DNA of 64,000 nt from contig NZ_JBQHTM010000008.1 in the NCBI RefSeq assembly GCF_052065695.1, positions 1 to 64,000 on the forward strand. The letters are read 5' to 3'. Position numbers and translations under genes: made by a program. Under the pieces are notes generated by a model, which saw nothing but the letters and a program-made list of their open reading frames with translations, was not told where the DNA came from and ran no database searches. This stretch comes from Intestinimonas sp052065695. GTDB taxonomy: Bacteria; Bacillota; Clostridia; Oscillospirales; Oscillospiraceae. Shown one piece after another: positions 50,069-59,140 of this stretch (the stretch's first letter is position 1; each line of letters starts with the position of its first letter).

Positions 50069-50503
50069 ATGAGTTTGAAGCAGATCTCCGTATTTCTGGA
50101 AAACAAGCCCGGCACCCTCCACACCATGACCACCGCTCTGGCCCAGAACGGGGTGGACATGCGGGCGCTGTCCCTGGCCGAGACCAAGGACTTCGGCATC
50201 GTGCGGCTCATCGTGGACAACGTCTACAACGCCACCACCGTGCTCAAGGACGCCGGTTTTATCCACAGCCTGACCCCGGTGCTGGGTGTGATGATCCCCG
50301 ACGAGCCCGGCGGACTCAACCAGGTCCTTCAGGTCCTCAACGAGGCCGCCGTCAACGTGGAGTACATGTACGCCTTCCTGGGCGGCGCCGACGCTGACCA
50401 CGCCTACATGATCTTCCGGGTCCAGGACGGGGAGGCGGCCACCGCCGCCCTCACCTCCCACGGTATCCGCCTGGTGGACCAGGACGAGGTGGCCGGACTG
50501 TAA
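50069..50503 (+). CDS. ACT-domain protein (amino-acid-binding), two tandem domains
   Basis: The 144-residue product has two ACT-type repeats: LKQISVFLENKPGTLHTMTTALAQNGVDMRALSLAETK in parts, and ILGVMIPDEPGGLNQVLQVLNEAAVNVEYMYAFL-like in the second half. ACT domains bind amino acids. As the last gene of the iorAB-paaK operon, with a GAGG site and ATG at 50069, it probably senses an aromatic amino acid and modulates the pathway. A strong terminator follows. Confidence 0.9.
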   Translation: MSLKQISVFLENKPGTLHTMTTALAQNGVDMRALSLAETKDFGIVRLIVDNVYNATTVLKDAGFIHSLTPVLGVMIPDEPGGLNQVLQVLNEAAVNVEYMYAFLGGADADHAYMIFRVQDGEAATAALTSHGIRLVDQDEVAGL

Positions 50504-50523
50504 CGGCCACCTCACGGAACAAC

Positions 50524-50562
50524 AAACGTCCCCTCCGGCTCAATGTGCCGGAGGGGACGTTT
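50524..50562. terminator. Terminator of iorAB-paaK operon, shared with YczE-like gene
   Basis: AAACGTCCCCTCCGG (50524-50538) pairs perfectly with CCGGAGGGGACGTTT (50548-50562). It lies between convergent units (ends 50503 and 50572). Confidence 0.92.
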
Positions 50563-50571
50563 ATTTGGGAT

Positions 50572-51294
50572 TCAGCTGTCCACATTCATGCCTTCCAGCT
50601 CCTCCAGCTCCCGTACCTCCTCCGGCTCGGGGCCAACGGCGCCGAAGCACAGCCGCTGCACCACGGGCTGGAGGGGCTTTTTGAAGAGCCCCATGACCTT
50701 GCCCACCACAATGGCGGTAATGACGGTGCCCTCGCGGATGCCAAAGAGACCATGAAGGAGGACGACGGAGAGCAGGATACCCAGGACGACCGTGCTGCAG
50801 TCCACCACGATCTTGACGTTGTGGAAGGGTCTGCCCACCTTTTTGGCGATGGCCATAGTGAGCCCCTCCATGGGCATGGCCACCAGGTCCACCTCCATGT
50901 AGAGGAATACGCCAAAGGCCACCGTGATGATGCTGATGACCAGCATCACCAGCTGTCCAGCATAGGTGGGCAGGGTGAAGTCGGCCAGCAGCCACTTGGT
51001 AAAGTCGGTGAAGTAGCCGAAAATGGTGGAAAAAATGATCTGGGTCAGGTTGATGAGGCGGAACTCCCGCCGGAGAATGAGAATCTGCAATACAATGTAG
51101 ATGCCGTATACCACAATGACACAGGTCCCCAAAGCCGTATTGGTAATAAGGCTGATCACATAGGGCAGGGAGGTCACCGGAGAGACGCCCAGATCGGAGT
51201 TGACTGCGAAGGCCACGCCCAGGGCCATAAAGAAAAGGCCGACGATGTAGAGTATGACACGGGTCGCCCACTGGGCGGGGGTGCTTTTTTTCAT
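50572..51294 (-). CDS. YczE/YitT-family membrane protein (DUF6198-like)
   Basis: The 240-residue protein has about five membrane segments, with VSPVTSLPYVISLIT and SIITVAFGVFLYMEVDLVAMPMEGL near the conserved region of the YczE group. The function is not known; some members are near amino-acid or antibiotic export genes. ATG at 51294 is preferred because AGGAAGGA lies upstream. It is divergent from a TetR regulator gene; a TGAAC/GTTCA site lies before it. Confidence 0.78.
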   Translation of the reverse strand: MKKSTPAQWATRVILYIVGLFFMALGVAFAVNSDLGVSPVTSLPYVISLITNTALGTCVIVVYGIYIVLQILILRREFRLINLTQIIFSTIFGYFTDFTKWLLADFTLPTYAGQLVMLVISIITVAFGVFLYMEVDLVAMPMEGLTMAIAKKVGRPFHNVKIVVDCSTVVLGILLSVVLLHGLFGIREGTVITAIVVGKVMGLFKKPLQPVVQRLCFGAVGPEPEEVRELEELEGMNVDS

Positions 51295-51390
51295 AGACAA
51301 AATTCCTTCCTTTCCTGGCCTGTCCGCCGCTGTTCAGCGGCGCTGAACGTGACCGCAGCCCCGCGGCCGCTCCGTTCAAACGGCAAATAT

Positions 51391-51408
51391 GTTCAGTGAA
51401 CTTGTTCA
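51391..51408. promoter_or_regulatory. TetR-type operator candidate
   Basis: GTTCAGTGAACTTGTTCA holds a palindrome TGAACTTGTTCA and a further GTTCA half-site. It lies between the YczE-like gene (-) and tetR (+), in the position expected for the TetR protein's target. Confidence 0.5.
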
Positions 51409-51525
51409 TATATAGTCTAACACTGGCTGGAAAAAGCGTCAATAGCCTCCAGGCGCCGATTCCATATTCGACGGACCCGAAACGCCCCGCCGGTATGACA
51501 CGGACACGGGAGGAACGTCGCGCGC

Positions 51526-51554
51526 TTGCATAGGCGATACTTTTCCTGTATAAT
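51526..51554 (+). promoter_or_regulatory. tetR promoter
   Basis: TTGCAT (51526-51531) and TATAAT (51549-51554) are 17 bp apart. The start codon is at 51594. Confidence 0.88.
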
Positions 51555-51593
51555 CCGTGGTACAAAAAACCGATCCGTATCGAGGTGGAGGAC

Positions 51594-52211
51594 ATGGAAA
51601 CCGAGAACAAAAGCAGGCGGCAGCTCCAGGCGGAGCAGACCAAGGACAAGCTCTTCCATGCAGCGGTGGAACTTCTGACGGAAAAGGACTTCGATGACAT
51701 CACCATCCGGGACATCGTGGCCCGGGCCAAGGTGTCCATCGGTACCTTTTATAATTATTACTCCAGTAAAATGGAGGTCTTTTATGAGACCTACCGCATC
51801 GCCGACCACTACTTTGCCGAGACGGTGGCGCCTTTGCTCATCCAGGGGTCAGCGCTGGAGCGGATCATGGCATTTTTCGACTACTACGCCCACTACTCCA
51901 GCGATCTCACGGACCTGCGGATGACCAAGCTGCTCTACAACCCGGACAACACCCTCTTCAGCCGGGACCCCCATCAGGGCATGGTGGGGGTGCTCATCGG
52001 GATCATCCGGCAGGGTCTGGACGACGGTACACTGGCCGGCAGCGACAGCGCCGAGGAGATCGCCGAGTACCTGATGATCTCCGTCCGGGGCCTGGTCTAC
52101 AACTGGTGCACCCGCGACGGCTCCTACGATCTGCCTGCCGTCATGCGGAGATTTGTCCACCGCCTGTTGGCCTACTATCGCTCCGCCGCCGGCGGACACA
52201 CCGAACCATAA
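51594..52211 (+). CDS. TetR-family transcriptional regulator
   Basis: The 205-residue protein has an N-terminal TetR helix-turn-helix, KDKLFHAAVELLTEKDFDDITIRDIVARAKVSIGTFYNYYSSK in pieces. The C-terminal ligand domain has no specific signature. It is divergent from a YczE-like membrane protein and probably represses it. ATG at 51594 follows GAGG at 8 nt; a GTG at 51585 would add three residues. It has a clear promoter and terminator of its own. Confidence 0.88.
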   Translation: METENKSRRQLQAEQTKDKLFHAAVELLTEKDFDDITIRDIVARAKVSIGTFYNYYSSKMEVFYETYRIADHYFAETVAPLLIQGSALERIMAFFDYYAHYSSDLTDLRMTKLLYNPDNTLFSRDPHQGMVGVLIGIIRQGLDDGTLAGSDSAEEIAEYLMISVRGLVYNWCTRDGSYDLPAVMRRFVHRLLAYYRSAAGGHTEP

Positions 52212-52220
52212 ATCAAGATA

Positions 52221-52265
52221 GGAGGACGCCTGGAAGATGGATTCTTCCGGGCGTCCTCCGTTTTT
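52221..52265 (+). terminator. tetR terminator
   Basis: GGAGGACGCCTGGAAGA (52221-52237) pairs with TCTTCCGGGCGTCCTCC (52243-52259) with one T-G pair; five T follow at 52261. Confidence 0.9.
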
Positions 52266-52446
52266 CGCCCGAGACTTGTCTCCTCGCGCCTCTTTGATTT
52301 GTCGACATTTGTCTGTGCATGAAATACATTTTATTTCATTTTGTCGCTGTATGCAGGATTGTATTGCTTCTCCTGCTGTTTTTCCCAAAAAATTCGGACA
52401 AATCTGGGGTAGCGCAAAAATATTTGATCTTTATTCGGAAAGCGGC

Positions 52447-52475
52447 TTGCATTTTCTCTGACACATTGCTATAAT
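52447..52475 (+). promoter_or_regulatory. livJ promoter
   Basis: TTGCAT (52447-52452) and TATAAT (52470-52475) are 17 bp apart. It precedes the livJHMGF genes; the leader is about 80 nt. Confidence 0.88.
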
Positions 52476-52558
52476 AAAGCAACGGCTGTGGACAATCGTT
52501 CTCTATGTGTAGACAGTTTGTCTCATCCGACAGAACGGACAAGGAGGAACCAGCAACA

Positions 52559-53788
52559 ATGAAAAAGTTTCTTGCATTCGCGCTTTCCTGCTCCCTGGCC
52601 CTGACGGCCCTGGCCGGCTGCTCCAGCACGCCGCCCTCCAGCGCCGCCCCCGAGACCGGCAGCCCCGACGCCTCCGCCCCCGCCGCCCAGAGCGGCGACA
52701 AGGTGGTCCGCATCGGCGTCTTTGAGCCCTCCACCGGCGACTCCGCCTCCGGCGGCAAGAAGGAAATGCTGGGCATGCAGTACGCCAACACCGAGACCCC
52801 CACCGTGGAAGTGGGCGGCGAGACCTACACCGTGGAGCTGGTCTACGCCGACAACGGCTCCACCACCGACAAGGCCCCCACCGCCGCCTCCCAGCTGGTC
52901 AGCGAGGGCGTGGCCCTGGTGCTGGGCTCCTACGGCTCCGGCGTGTCCATTGCCGGCGGCCCCATCTTCGGCGACGCGGGCATCCCCGCCATCGGCGTCA
53001 CCTGCACCAACCCCAACGTCACCGCCGGCAACGACTACTACTTCCGCATCTGCTTCCTGGACCCCTTCCAGGGCACCGTCCTGGCCAACTTCGCCAAGGA
53101 TAAGTTCAGCGCCACCACCGCCTACTGCCTGGGCGAGGCGGGCAACGAGTACGACCAGGGTCTGATCGCCTACTTTGAGCAGGCCTTTACCGCCGCCGGC
53201 GGCACCGTCATCAAGGACTCCTTCCCCACCAACAACTCCGACTTCAACTCCTACCTGAACAAGGCCAAGGACCAGGGCGCCGACGTCATCTTCACCCCCG
53301 TGTCCATCGCCTACGCCACCCAGATCATCACCCAGGCCGCCGACCTGGGCATCGAGGCCCCCTTCCTGGGCTCCGACACGCTGGACGACAACATGGTCCT
53401 GGAGGCCGCCAAGGGCACTAACGTGCAGCTCTACGTCTCCACCTTCTATCAGGAGGGCGGCAATCCCGACTTCGACGCCGGCATCAAGAATTACATCAAC
53501 ACCGCCGACGGCGCTCTGGAGGCCAACGGCGGCAACGACACCATCGCGGCCGTGTCCGCCATGGGCTATGACGCCTACTATGTGGCCCTGGAGGCCATCA
53601 AGGCCGCCGGCAGCGTGGAGCCCGCCGACATCAAGGCGGCTCTGTGGGACGTGACCTATGACGGCGTGTCCGGCCACATCGAGTTCGACGACACCAACGG
53701 CGACGCCGTCCGCGACACCGCCTACATCAAGCACTCCACCAACGACGGCGCCTGGGAGCTGGAGGGCGTCCAGACCGTGGCGCAGTAA
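52559..53788 (+). CDS. livJ: Branched-chain amino acid ABC transporter, binding lipoprotein
   Basis: The 409-residue product starts MKKFLAFALSCSLALTALAGCSS, a lipoprotein signal with LAGC lipobox, then a Ser/Pro/Ala linker and a periplasmic-binding fold type I: VRIGVFEPSTGDSASGGKKEMLG, ELVYADNGSTTDKAPTAASQLVSEG in parts, and VSIAYATQIITQAADLGIEAPFLGSD in parts. It should bind leucine, isoleucine or valine outside the membrane. ATG at 52559 follows AAGGAGG. It is separated from livH by hairpins that may lower downstream expression. Confidence 0.92.
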   Translation: MKKFLAFALSCSLALTALAGCSSTPPSSAAPETGSPDASAPAAQSGDKVVRIGVFEPSTGDSASGGKKEMLGMQYANTETPTVEVGGETYTVELVYADNGSTTDKAPTAASQLVSEGVALVLGSYGSGVSIAGGPIFGDAGIPAIGVTCTNPNVTAGNDYYFRICFLDPFQGTVLANFAKDKFSATTAYCLGEAGNEYDQGLIAYFEQAFTAAGGTVIKDSFPTNNSDFNSYLNKAKDQGADVIFTPVSIAYATQIITQAADLGIEAPFLGSDTLDDNMVLEAAKGTNVQLYVSTFYQEGGNPDFDAGIKNYINTADGALEANGGNDTIAAVSAMGYDAYYVALEAIKAAGSVEPADIKAALWDVTYDGVSGHIEFDDTNGDAVRDTAYIKHSTNDGAWELEGVQTVAQ

Positions 53789-53822
53789 GAATATCCGTCT
53801 CTGAACCACAGGCAGCGTGTGC

Positions 53823-53920
53823 GCTTGGCGGGGACCTCCGGGTTCCCGCCAAGCCTCATATTTCTGACCTCGTCGGGCTGCCTCGAAAGGGGCCGTGACC
53901 ACGCTCTTTTCGAGACAGCC
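53823..53920 (+). terminator. Hairpins between livJ and livH
   Basis: GCTTGGCGGG (53823-53832) pairs with CCCGCCAAGC (53845-53854). A second structure pairs GGCTG-CTCGAAA (53876-53888) with TTTCGAG-CAGCC (53908-53920) apart from single mismatches. Neither has a full T-run. Partial termination would make more LivJ than permease. Confidence 0.6.
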
Positions 53921-53953
53921 TGGCATCAAATCTGGCATAGGGGAGGACATCCC

Positions 53954-54862
53954 ATGGAATTTTTCATCTCCACCCTGCTGTTCGGCATTTCGGTAGGGGG
54001 GCAGTATGCCCTCATCGCCATCGGCTACACCATGGTCTACGGCATCCTGCGCCTCATCAACTTCGCCCACGGCGATGTGTTCATGGTGGCCGGCCTCATG
54101 GGTATTTATCTGACTTCGTCTCTGGGGGCCTACCTGTCCCCCACCACCACCATCCTGGTCAGCCTGATCCTGGTGCTGGTGCTGACGGTGCTGCTGGGCT
54201 TCCTCATTGAGCGGGTGGCCTACAAGCCCCTGCGCACCGCCCCCCGCATGAGCGTCATGATCTCGGCCATCGGCGTGAGCTACCTGCTCCAGAACACCGC
54301 CACCTACGTCACCGGCGGCCAGCCCATGACCTATCCCGCCATCCCCTTCCTGTCCGACACCATCACCGTGGCGGGCACTCCCATCAAGTGGGTGGTCATC
54401 CTCACCCCCTTCCTGGTGGTGATCCTGGTGGTGGCCCTCACCCAGCTCATCAACCACACCAAGGTGGGCATGGCCATGCGGGCGGTGGCCAAGGACTTCG
54501 AGACCAGCCAGCTCATGGGCATCAAGATCAACTCCGTCATCTCCATCACCTTTGTCATCGGCTCGGCCCTGGCGGCCCTGGGCTCCATGCTCTACTTCAC
54601 CACCTATCAGGCCGTCACCCCCACCGCCGGCGCCATGCCCGGCCTGAAGGCCTTCGTGGCCGCCGTCTTCGGCGGCATCGGCTCCATCCCCGGCGCGGTC
54701 ATCGGCGCCTTCCTCATCGGCATCTGCGAAAACTTTGTGAAGGTCCTGCCCTTCGAGGGGGCCACCACCTTTGTGGACGCCTTCACCTTCGCGCTGCTGA
54801 TCATCGTGCTGGTCTTCAAGCCCACCGGCCTCTTCGGTGAGAAGGCCACCGATAAAGTGTAA
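53954..54862 (+). CDS. livH: Branched-chain amino acid permease LivH
   Basis: The 302-residue membrane protein has about eight segments and the LivH signature GQYALIAIGYTMVYGILRLINFAHGD in parts, with AVAKDFETSQLMGIKIN as the loop that contacts the ATPase. It forms the channel with LivM. GGGGAGG precedes ATG 53954; the upstream frame start at 53819 is inside the hairpins. livM follows 14 bp later. Confidence 0.95.
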   Translation: MEFFISTLLFGISVGGQYALIAIGYTMVYGILRLINFAHGDVFMVAGLMGIYLTSSLGAYLSPTTTILVSLILVLVLTVLLGFLIERVAYKPLRTAPRMSVMISAIGVSYLLQNTATYVTGGQPMTYPAIPFLSDTITVAGTPIKWVVILTPFLVVILVVALTQLINHTKVGMAMRAVAKDFETSQLMGIKINSVISITFVIGSALAALGSMLYFTTYQAVTPTAGAMPGLKAFVAAVFGGIGSIPGAVIGAFLIGICENFVKVLPFEGATTFVDAFTFALLIIVLVFKPTGLFGEKATDKV

Positions 54863-54876
54863 AGGAGGCGCCTTAC

Positions 54877-56046
54877 ATGATCCAAACAAAGAAAAACAAG
54901 ACAGGCGCGTTTCTGGGCCTGGTGGCCGCCGCGGTGGTGCTGGCCCTGGTGGTGGTGCTGGAGAACACCCTCCCCTCCACCAGCCAGCTCTTCATCGTGC
55001 TCAAAAAGGGCGCGGTGTACTCCCTGGTGGCCGTCTCCATGAACCTCCTCAACGGCTTCACCGGCCTCTTCTCCCTGGGCCAGGCCGGCTTCATGCTCCT
55101 GGGCGCCTACACCTACGCCATCCTCACCGTCCCCGTGGCCCAGAAGGACACGGTGTACTACCTCTACGGCGGCTCGGCCCTGAACTTCTCCCTGCCCGAC
55201 CTCTTCGGCGGGGTGGACACCCCCCAGGGCCTCATTCTGGGCGTGGCCCTGGCCATCATTCTGGCCGGCTGCGTGGCCGCCTTCTTCGCCTGGCTCATCG
55301 GCCTGCCCGTGCTGCGGCTCAAGAGCGACTACCTGGCCATCGCCACCCTGGGCTTTGCCGAGATCATCCGGGCCATCTTCCAGTGGCAGGCCCTGGGCCC
55401 GGTGACCAACGGCGCCAACATGATTACCCAGATCCCCACCTTCACCAGCTTCAACATCAAGAACGCCGACGGTGAGGTGATCCTGCGCCTGTCCGCCTTC
55501 GTGCCCTTCCTGGTGGCCATTCTGTGCATTGCCGTCATCGTCATGCTCATCAACTCCTCCTACGGCCGGGCCTTCAAGGCCATCCGGGAGGACGAGATTG
55601 CCGCCGAGGCCATGGGCATCAACCTGGCCAAGCACAAGATGCTCTCCTTCTGCATCTCCTCCTTCTTCGCCGGGGTGGGGGGCGCCCTCTTCGCCATGTA
55701 CGCCTCCAACGCCCAGGCCAAGGTCTACACCTCCACCATGACCTATGAGATCCTCCTCATCGTGGTCATCGGCGGCATCGGCTCCGTGTCCGGCTCCTGC
55801 ATCGCCACCTTCCTCTACGTGGCGGCCAGCGAGTGGTGGCTCCGTTTCCTGGACTCTGAGATGTGGATCTTCGGCGTCAAGGTCCCCTTCCTCCGCACCG
55901 GCTTCCGGATGGTGGTCTTCTCCATCATCATTATGATCGTGGTCCTCTTCTTCCGCCGTGGCCTCATGGGCGACAAGGAGCTGCCCGACCTCTTCCGGCC
56001 GAGGCCGAAAAAGACCGCCCGAAAGGCTGGTGAGCACAATGGCTGA
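54877..56046 (+). CDS. livM: Branched-chain amino acid permease LivM
   Basis: The 389-residue membrane protein has multiple segments and the LivM pattern NLLNGFTGLFSLGQAGFMLLGAYTYA in parts and AFKAIREDEIAAEAMGINLAKHK in parts, the ATPase-coupling loop. It pairs with LivH. It overlaps livG by 8 bp. Confidence 0.95.
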   Translation: MIQTKKNKTGAFLGLVAAAVVLALVVVLENTLPSTSQLFIVLKKGAVYSLVAVSMNLLNGFTGLFSLGQAGFMLLGAYTYAILTVPVAQKDTVYYLYGGSALNFSLPDLFGGVDTPQGLILGVALAIILAGCVAAFFAWLIGLPVLRLKSDYLAIATLGFAEIIRAIFQWQALGPVTNGANMITQIPTFTSFNIKNADGEVILRLSAFVPFLVAILCIAVIVMLINSSYGRAFKAIREDEIAAEAMGINLAKHKMLSFCISSFFAGVGGALFAMYASNAQAKVYTSTMTYEILLIVVIGGIGSVSGSCIATFLYVAASEWWLRFLDSEMWIFGVKVPFLRTGFRMVVFSIIIMIVVLFFRRGLMGDKELPDLFRPRPKKTARKAGEHNG

Positions 56047-56873
56047 GAATATCCTGCGCCTGGAGGACGTCACCATGCAGTTCGGCGGCGTGGTGGCCGT
56101 CAACAACCTGTCCCTGGAGGTGAACCGGGGGGAGATCGTGGCCCTCATCGGCCCCAATGGCGCCGGCAAAACCACCGCCTTCAACTGCGTGACCGGCGTC
56201 TATGAGCCCACCAACGGCCGGGTGAGCCTGGCCGGAGAGGTCATCGTGGAGAACCACCCCCAGGGCAAGATGAAAGCCATGTACCAGGGGGAAAACAACG
56301 GCAAGTACACCGGCGTGGTCCGCCTCACCCCCGACCAGATCACCCGGAAGGGCATCGCCCGCACCTTTCAGAACATCCGCCTTTTCGGAGCCCTCACCGT
56401 TTTTGAAAACGTGCTGGTGGCCAAGCACATGCGGGCCAAGCAGAACTTCCTCACCGCCACCTTCCGCCTCAACCGGGCGGAGGAGAAGCGGATGCGGGAG
56501 GAGTCCATGGCCCTCCTGGAGGAGCAGGGCCTAGCCCACCTGAAGGACGAGGTGGCCTCTTCCCTGCCCTACGGCCTCCAGCGCCGGCTGGAGATCGCCC
56601 GGGCCCTGGCCACCGACCCCAAGCTCCTCCTCCTGGACGAGCCCGCCGCCGGCATGAACCCCCAGGAGACCCAGGAGCTCACCGACTTCATCCGGCAGAT
56701 CCGCACGGAGTACAACCTCTCCGTCTTTATGATCGAGCACCACATGGATCTGGTCATGCAGATCTCCGACCGGATCTACGTCCTGGACTTCGGCCGGCTC
56801 ATCAGCCAGGGCACCCCGGAGGTCGTGCAGAACGACCAGCGGGTCATCGACGCTTATTTGGGGGTGGCAGACG

Positions 56874-56887
<14 letters not shown>
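56039..56887 (+). CDS. livG: Branched-chain amino acid ABC ATPase LivG
   Basis: The 282-residue ATPase has Walker A GPNGAGKTTAFNCVTG, LPYGLQRRLEIARAL as signature, and Walker B LLLLDEPAAGMN. A basic insert between, IARTFQNIRLF, is typical of LivG. ATG at 56039 overlaps the end of livM by 8 bp and its own end overlaps livF by 14 bp, so the genes are tightly coupled. Confidence 0.96.
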
Positions 56888-57569
<682 letters not shown>

Positions 57570-57573
57570 GCAT

Positions 57574-57612
57574 AACAAAAGGGAGGACCGCAAAACGGTC
57601 CTCCCTTTTGTT
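57574..57612. terminator. Terminator of the liv operon and PAP2 gene
   Basis: AACAAAAGGGAGGACCG (57574-57590) pairs perfectly with CGGTCCTCCCTTTTGTT (57596-57612), with a T-run in both directions. Confidence 0.93.
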
Positions 57613-57622
57613 ATACCTGCAC

Positions 57623-58117
57623 TCACAGGAGATAAAAGCCCACCCAACCGCAGGCCACGCCCAGGAGGGCGCCGGCCACCACGTCCCGGGGGAAGTGGAT
57701 GCCGGCCACCACCCGGGTGACGGCCAGCAGCACCCCCACCACGCACAGAAGCCAGCCCACCGGCGGGCAGACCCAGCCCCAGGTCATGGCGATGACAAAG
57801 ACGGAAAAGACGTGGCGGCTGGGGAAGGACTCCCCCTTCTTGTCCCGGGGGATGATGGGGACGATGTCCAGGGCCTCATAGGGCCGAGGGCGGTTGAGCC
57901 CCCGGCGGACCACGCTCAGGGACACAAAAGATACCGCTGGCACCAGCACCAGCCTGAGGAGCCGGGGGTCCTTTGTCACCAGGGCCCAGAGGAGCAGGGC
58001 GGGATAGAGGAGATAACAGCTCAGGGTGAGGACCCGGTTGAAGGCCTTCAGCCCCTTCACGGCGCCGGGCCGCCCCCGGAAGGGCCGGCTGATGGCCTCG
58101 TATTGTTCTTTGGTCAT
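57623..58117 (-). CDS. PAP2-family membrane phosphatase
   Basis: The 164-residue protein has five or so membrane segments and all three PAP2 motifs: VRRGLNRPRPYE (KxxxxxxRP-like), PSRH in GESFPSRHVFSV, and SRxxxxxHxxxD as TRVVAGIHFPRDV. It may dephosphorylate undecaprenyl pyrophosphate or a lipid phosphate outside the membrane. ATG at 58117 has GGAGG 7 nt upstream. It is a single-gene unit convergent with the liv operon. Confidence 0.9.
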   Translation of the reverse strand: MTKEQYEAISRPFRGRPGAVKGLKAFNRVLTLSCYLLYPALLLWALVTKDPRLLRLVLVPAVSFVSLSVVRRGLNRPRPYEALDIVPIIPRDKKGESFPSRHVFSVFVIAMTWGWVCPPVGWLLCVVGVLLAVTRVVAGIHFPRDVVAGALLGVACGWVGFYLL

Positions 58118-58194
58118 GGGTATACCTCCAGGTATCATGTTTTTTCATCATAGCTTCTCACGTCCCGAATTGCAAGCCCGGATACAAGTTTTCG

Positions 58195-58223
58195 TTGCGC
58201 CGCTTGCTTTACCGTGGTAAAAT
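58195..58223 (+). promoter_or_regulatory. metF promoter
   Basis: TTGCGC (58195-58200) and TAAAAT (58218-58223) are 17 bp apart. The start codon is at 58256, too close for a SAM or T-box riboswitch, and none was seen. Confidence 0.65.
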
Positions 58224-58255
58224 ATCCCCCAGTTAACAACAAGGAGCAGACCGAT

Positions 58256-59140
58256 ATGAAACTTTCTCAACTTCTCACCCAGGGGCGGGTCACCGTCTCC
58301 TGTGAACTCTTTCCCCCCAAGACCGGCGCTGCCCTGGCCAAGGTGGAGGACGTCCTCCGGGACACCGCCGCCCTGGCCCCCGACTTCATCAGCGTCACCT
58401 ACGGCGCGGGCGGCTCCACCTCCAAGCGCACTCTGGAGCTGGCCGCCCGGCTCCAGGACGTCTACCGGGTCCCCGCCCTGGCCCACCTCACCTGCGTCTC
58501 CTCCACCCGGGACCAGGTGGCCGACATGGTGGAGCGGCTCCAGGCCGCCGGCATCGAGAACATCCTGGCCCTCCGGGGCGACATCCCCCAGGACACCTCC
58601 TTCCCCTCCCCCGAGCACTACCACTACGCCAACGAGCTCATCTCCCACATCCGCTCCCTGCCCGGCGGGACGGACCTGTGCATCGGCGCCGCCTGCTACC
58701 CCGAGGGCCACGTGGAGTGCCCCCACTTCTACACCGACCTGGACAATCTGAAGCGGAAGGTGGACGCCGGCGCCGACTTCCTCACCACCCAGATGTTCTT
58801 CGATAACGACGTGCTCTACCGCTTCCTCTTCCGGGCCCTGGACAAGGGCATCACCGTGCCCATCGTGGCCGGCATCATGCCCGTCATCACCGTCCAGCAG
58901 ATCCGCCGGTCCTGCGAGCTCTCCGGCACCGTCATGCCCCCCCGGCTCCAGGGCATTGCCGACCGCTTCGGCGACGACCCCGCCGCCATGCGCCAGGCCG
59001 GCATCGCCTACGCCACGGAGCAGATCCTGGACCTCATCGCCCACGGCGTGGAGCACATCCACATTTACACCATGAACAAGCCGGAGGTGGCCGCCAAGAT
59101 CATGGACAACCTCTCCTGCATCCTCCGTCCCCATGGCTGA
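58256..59140 (+). CDS. metF: 5,10-Methylenetetrahydrofolate reductase
   Basis: The 294-residue flavoenzyme reduces methylene-THF to methyl-THF, the methyl donor for methionine synthase. Features are VSCELFPPKTGAAL near the start, SVTYGAGGSTSKRTLELA in parts, HLTCVSSTRDQV, NILALRGDIPQD and ADFLTTQMFFDN. Length is normal. ATG at 58256 follows AAGGAG. It overlaps the activation-domain gene by 8 bp, which places it in one operon with metH. Confidence 0.95.
   Translation: MKLSQLLTQGRVTVSCELFPPKTGAALAKVEDVLRDTAALAPDFISVTYGAGGSTSKRTLELAARLQDVYRVPALAHLTCVSSTRDQVADMVERLQAAGIENILALRGDIPQDTSFPSPEHYHYANELISHIRSLPGGTDLCIGAACYPEGHVECPHFYTDLDNLKRKVDAGADFLTTQMFFDNDVLYRFLFRALDKGITVPIVAGIMPVITVQQIRRSCELSGTVMPPRLQGIADRFGDDPAAMRQAGIAYATEQILDLIAHGVEHIHIYTMNKPEVAAKIMDNLSCILRPHG

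Larger units (their letters stand above)
52212..52558. other. tetR-livJ intergenic region
   Basis: The stretch holds the tetR terminator at its left end and the livJ promoter at 52447-52475. From 52270 to 52440 it is AT-rich with no gene and no clear repeat. Confidence 0.6.

Noticed and set aside
58139..58255. SAM or cobalamin riboswitch before metF
   Set aside because: The leader after the likely promoter is about 30 nt, too short, and no conserved riboswitch core was seen.
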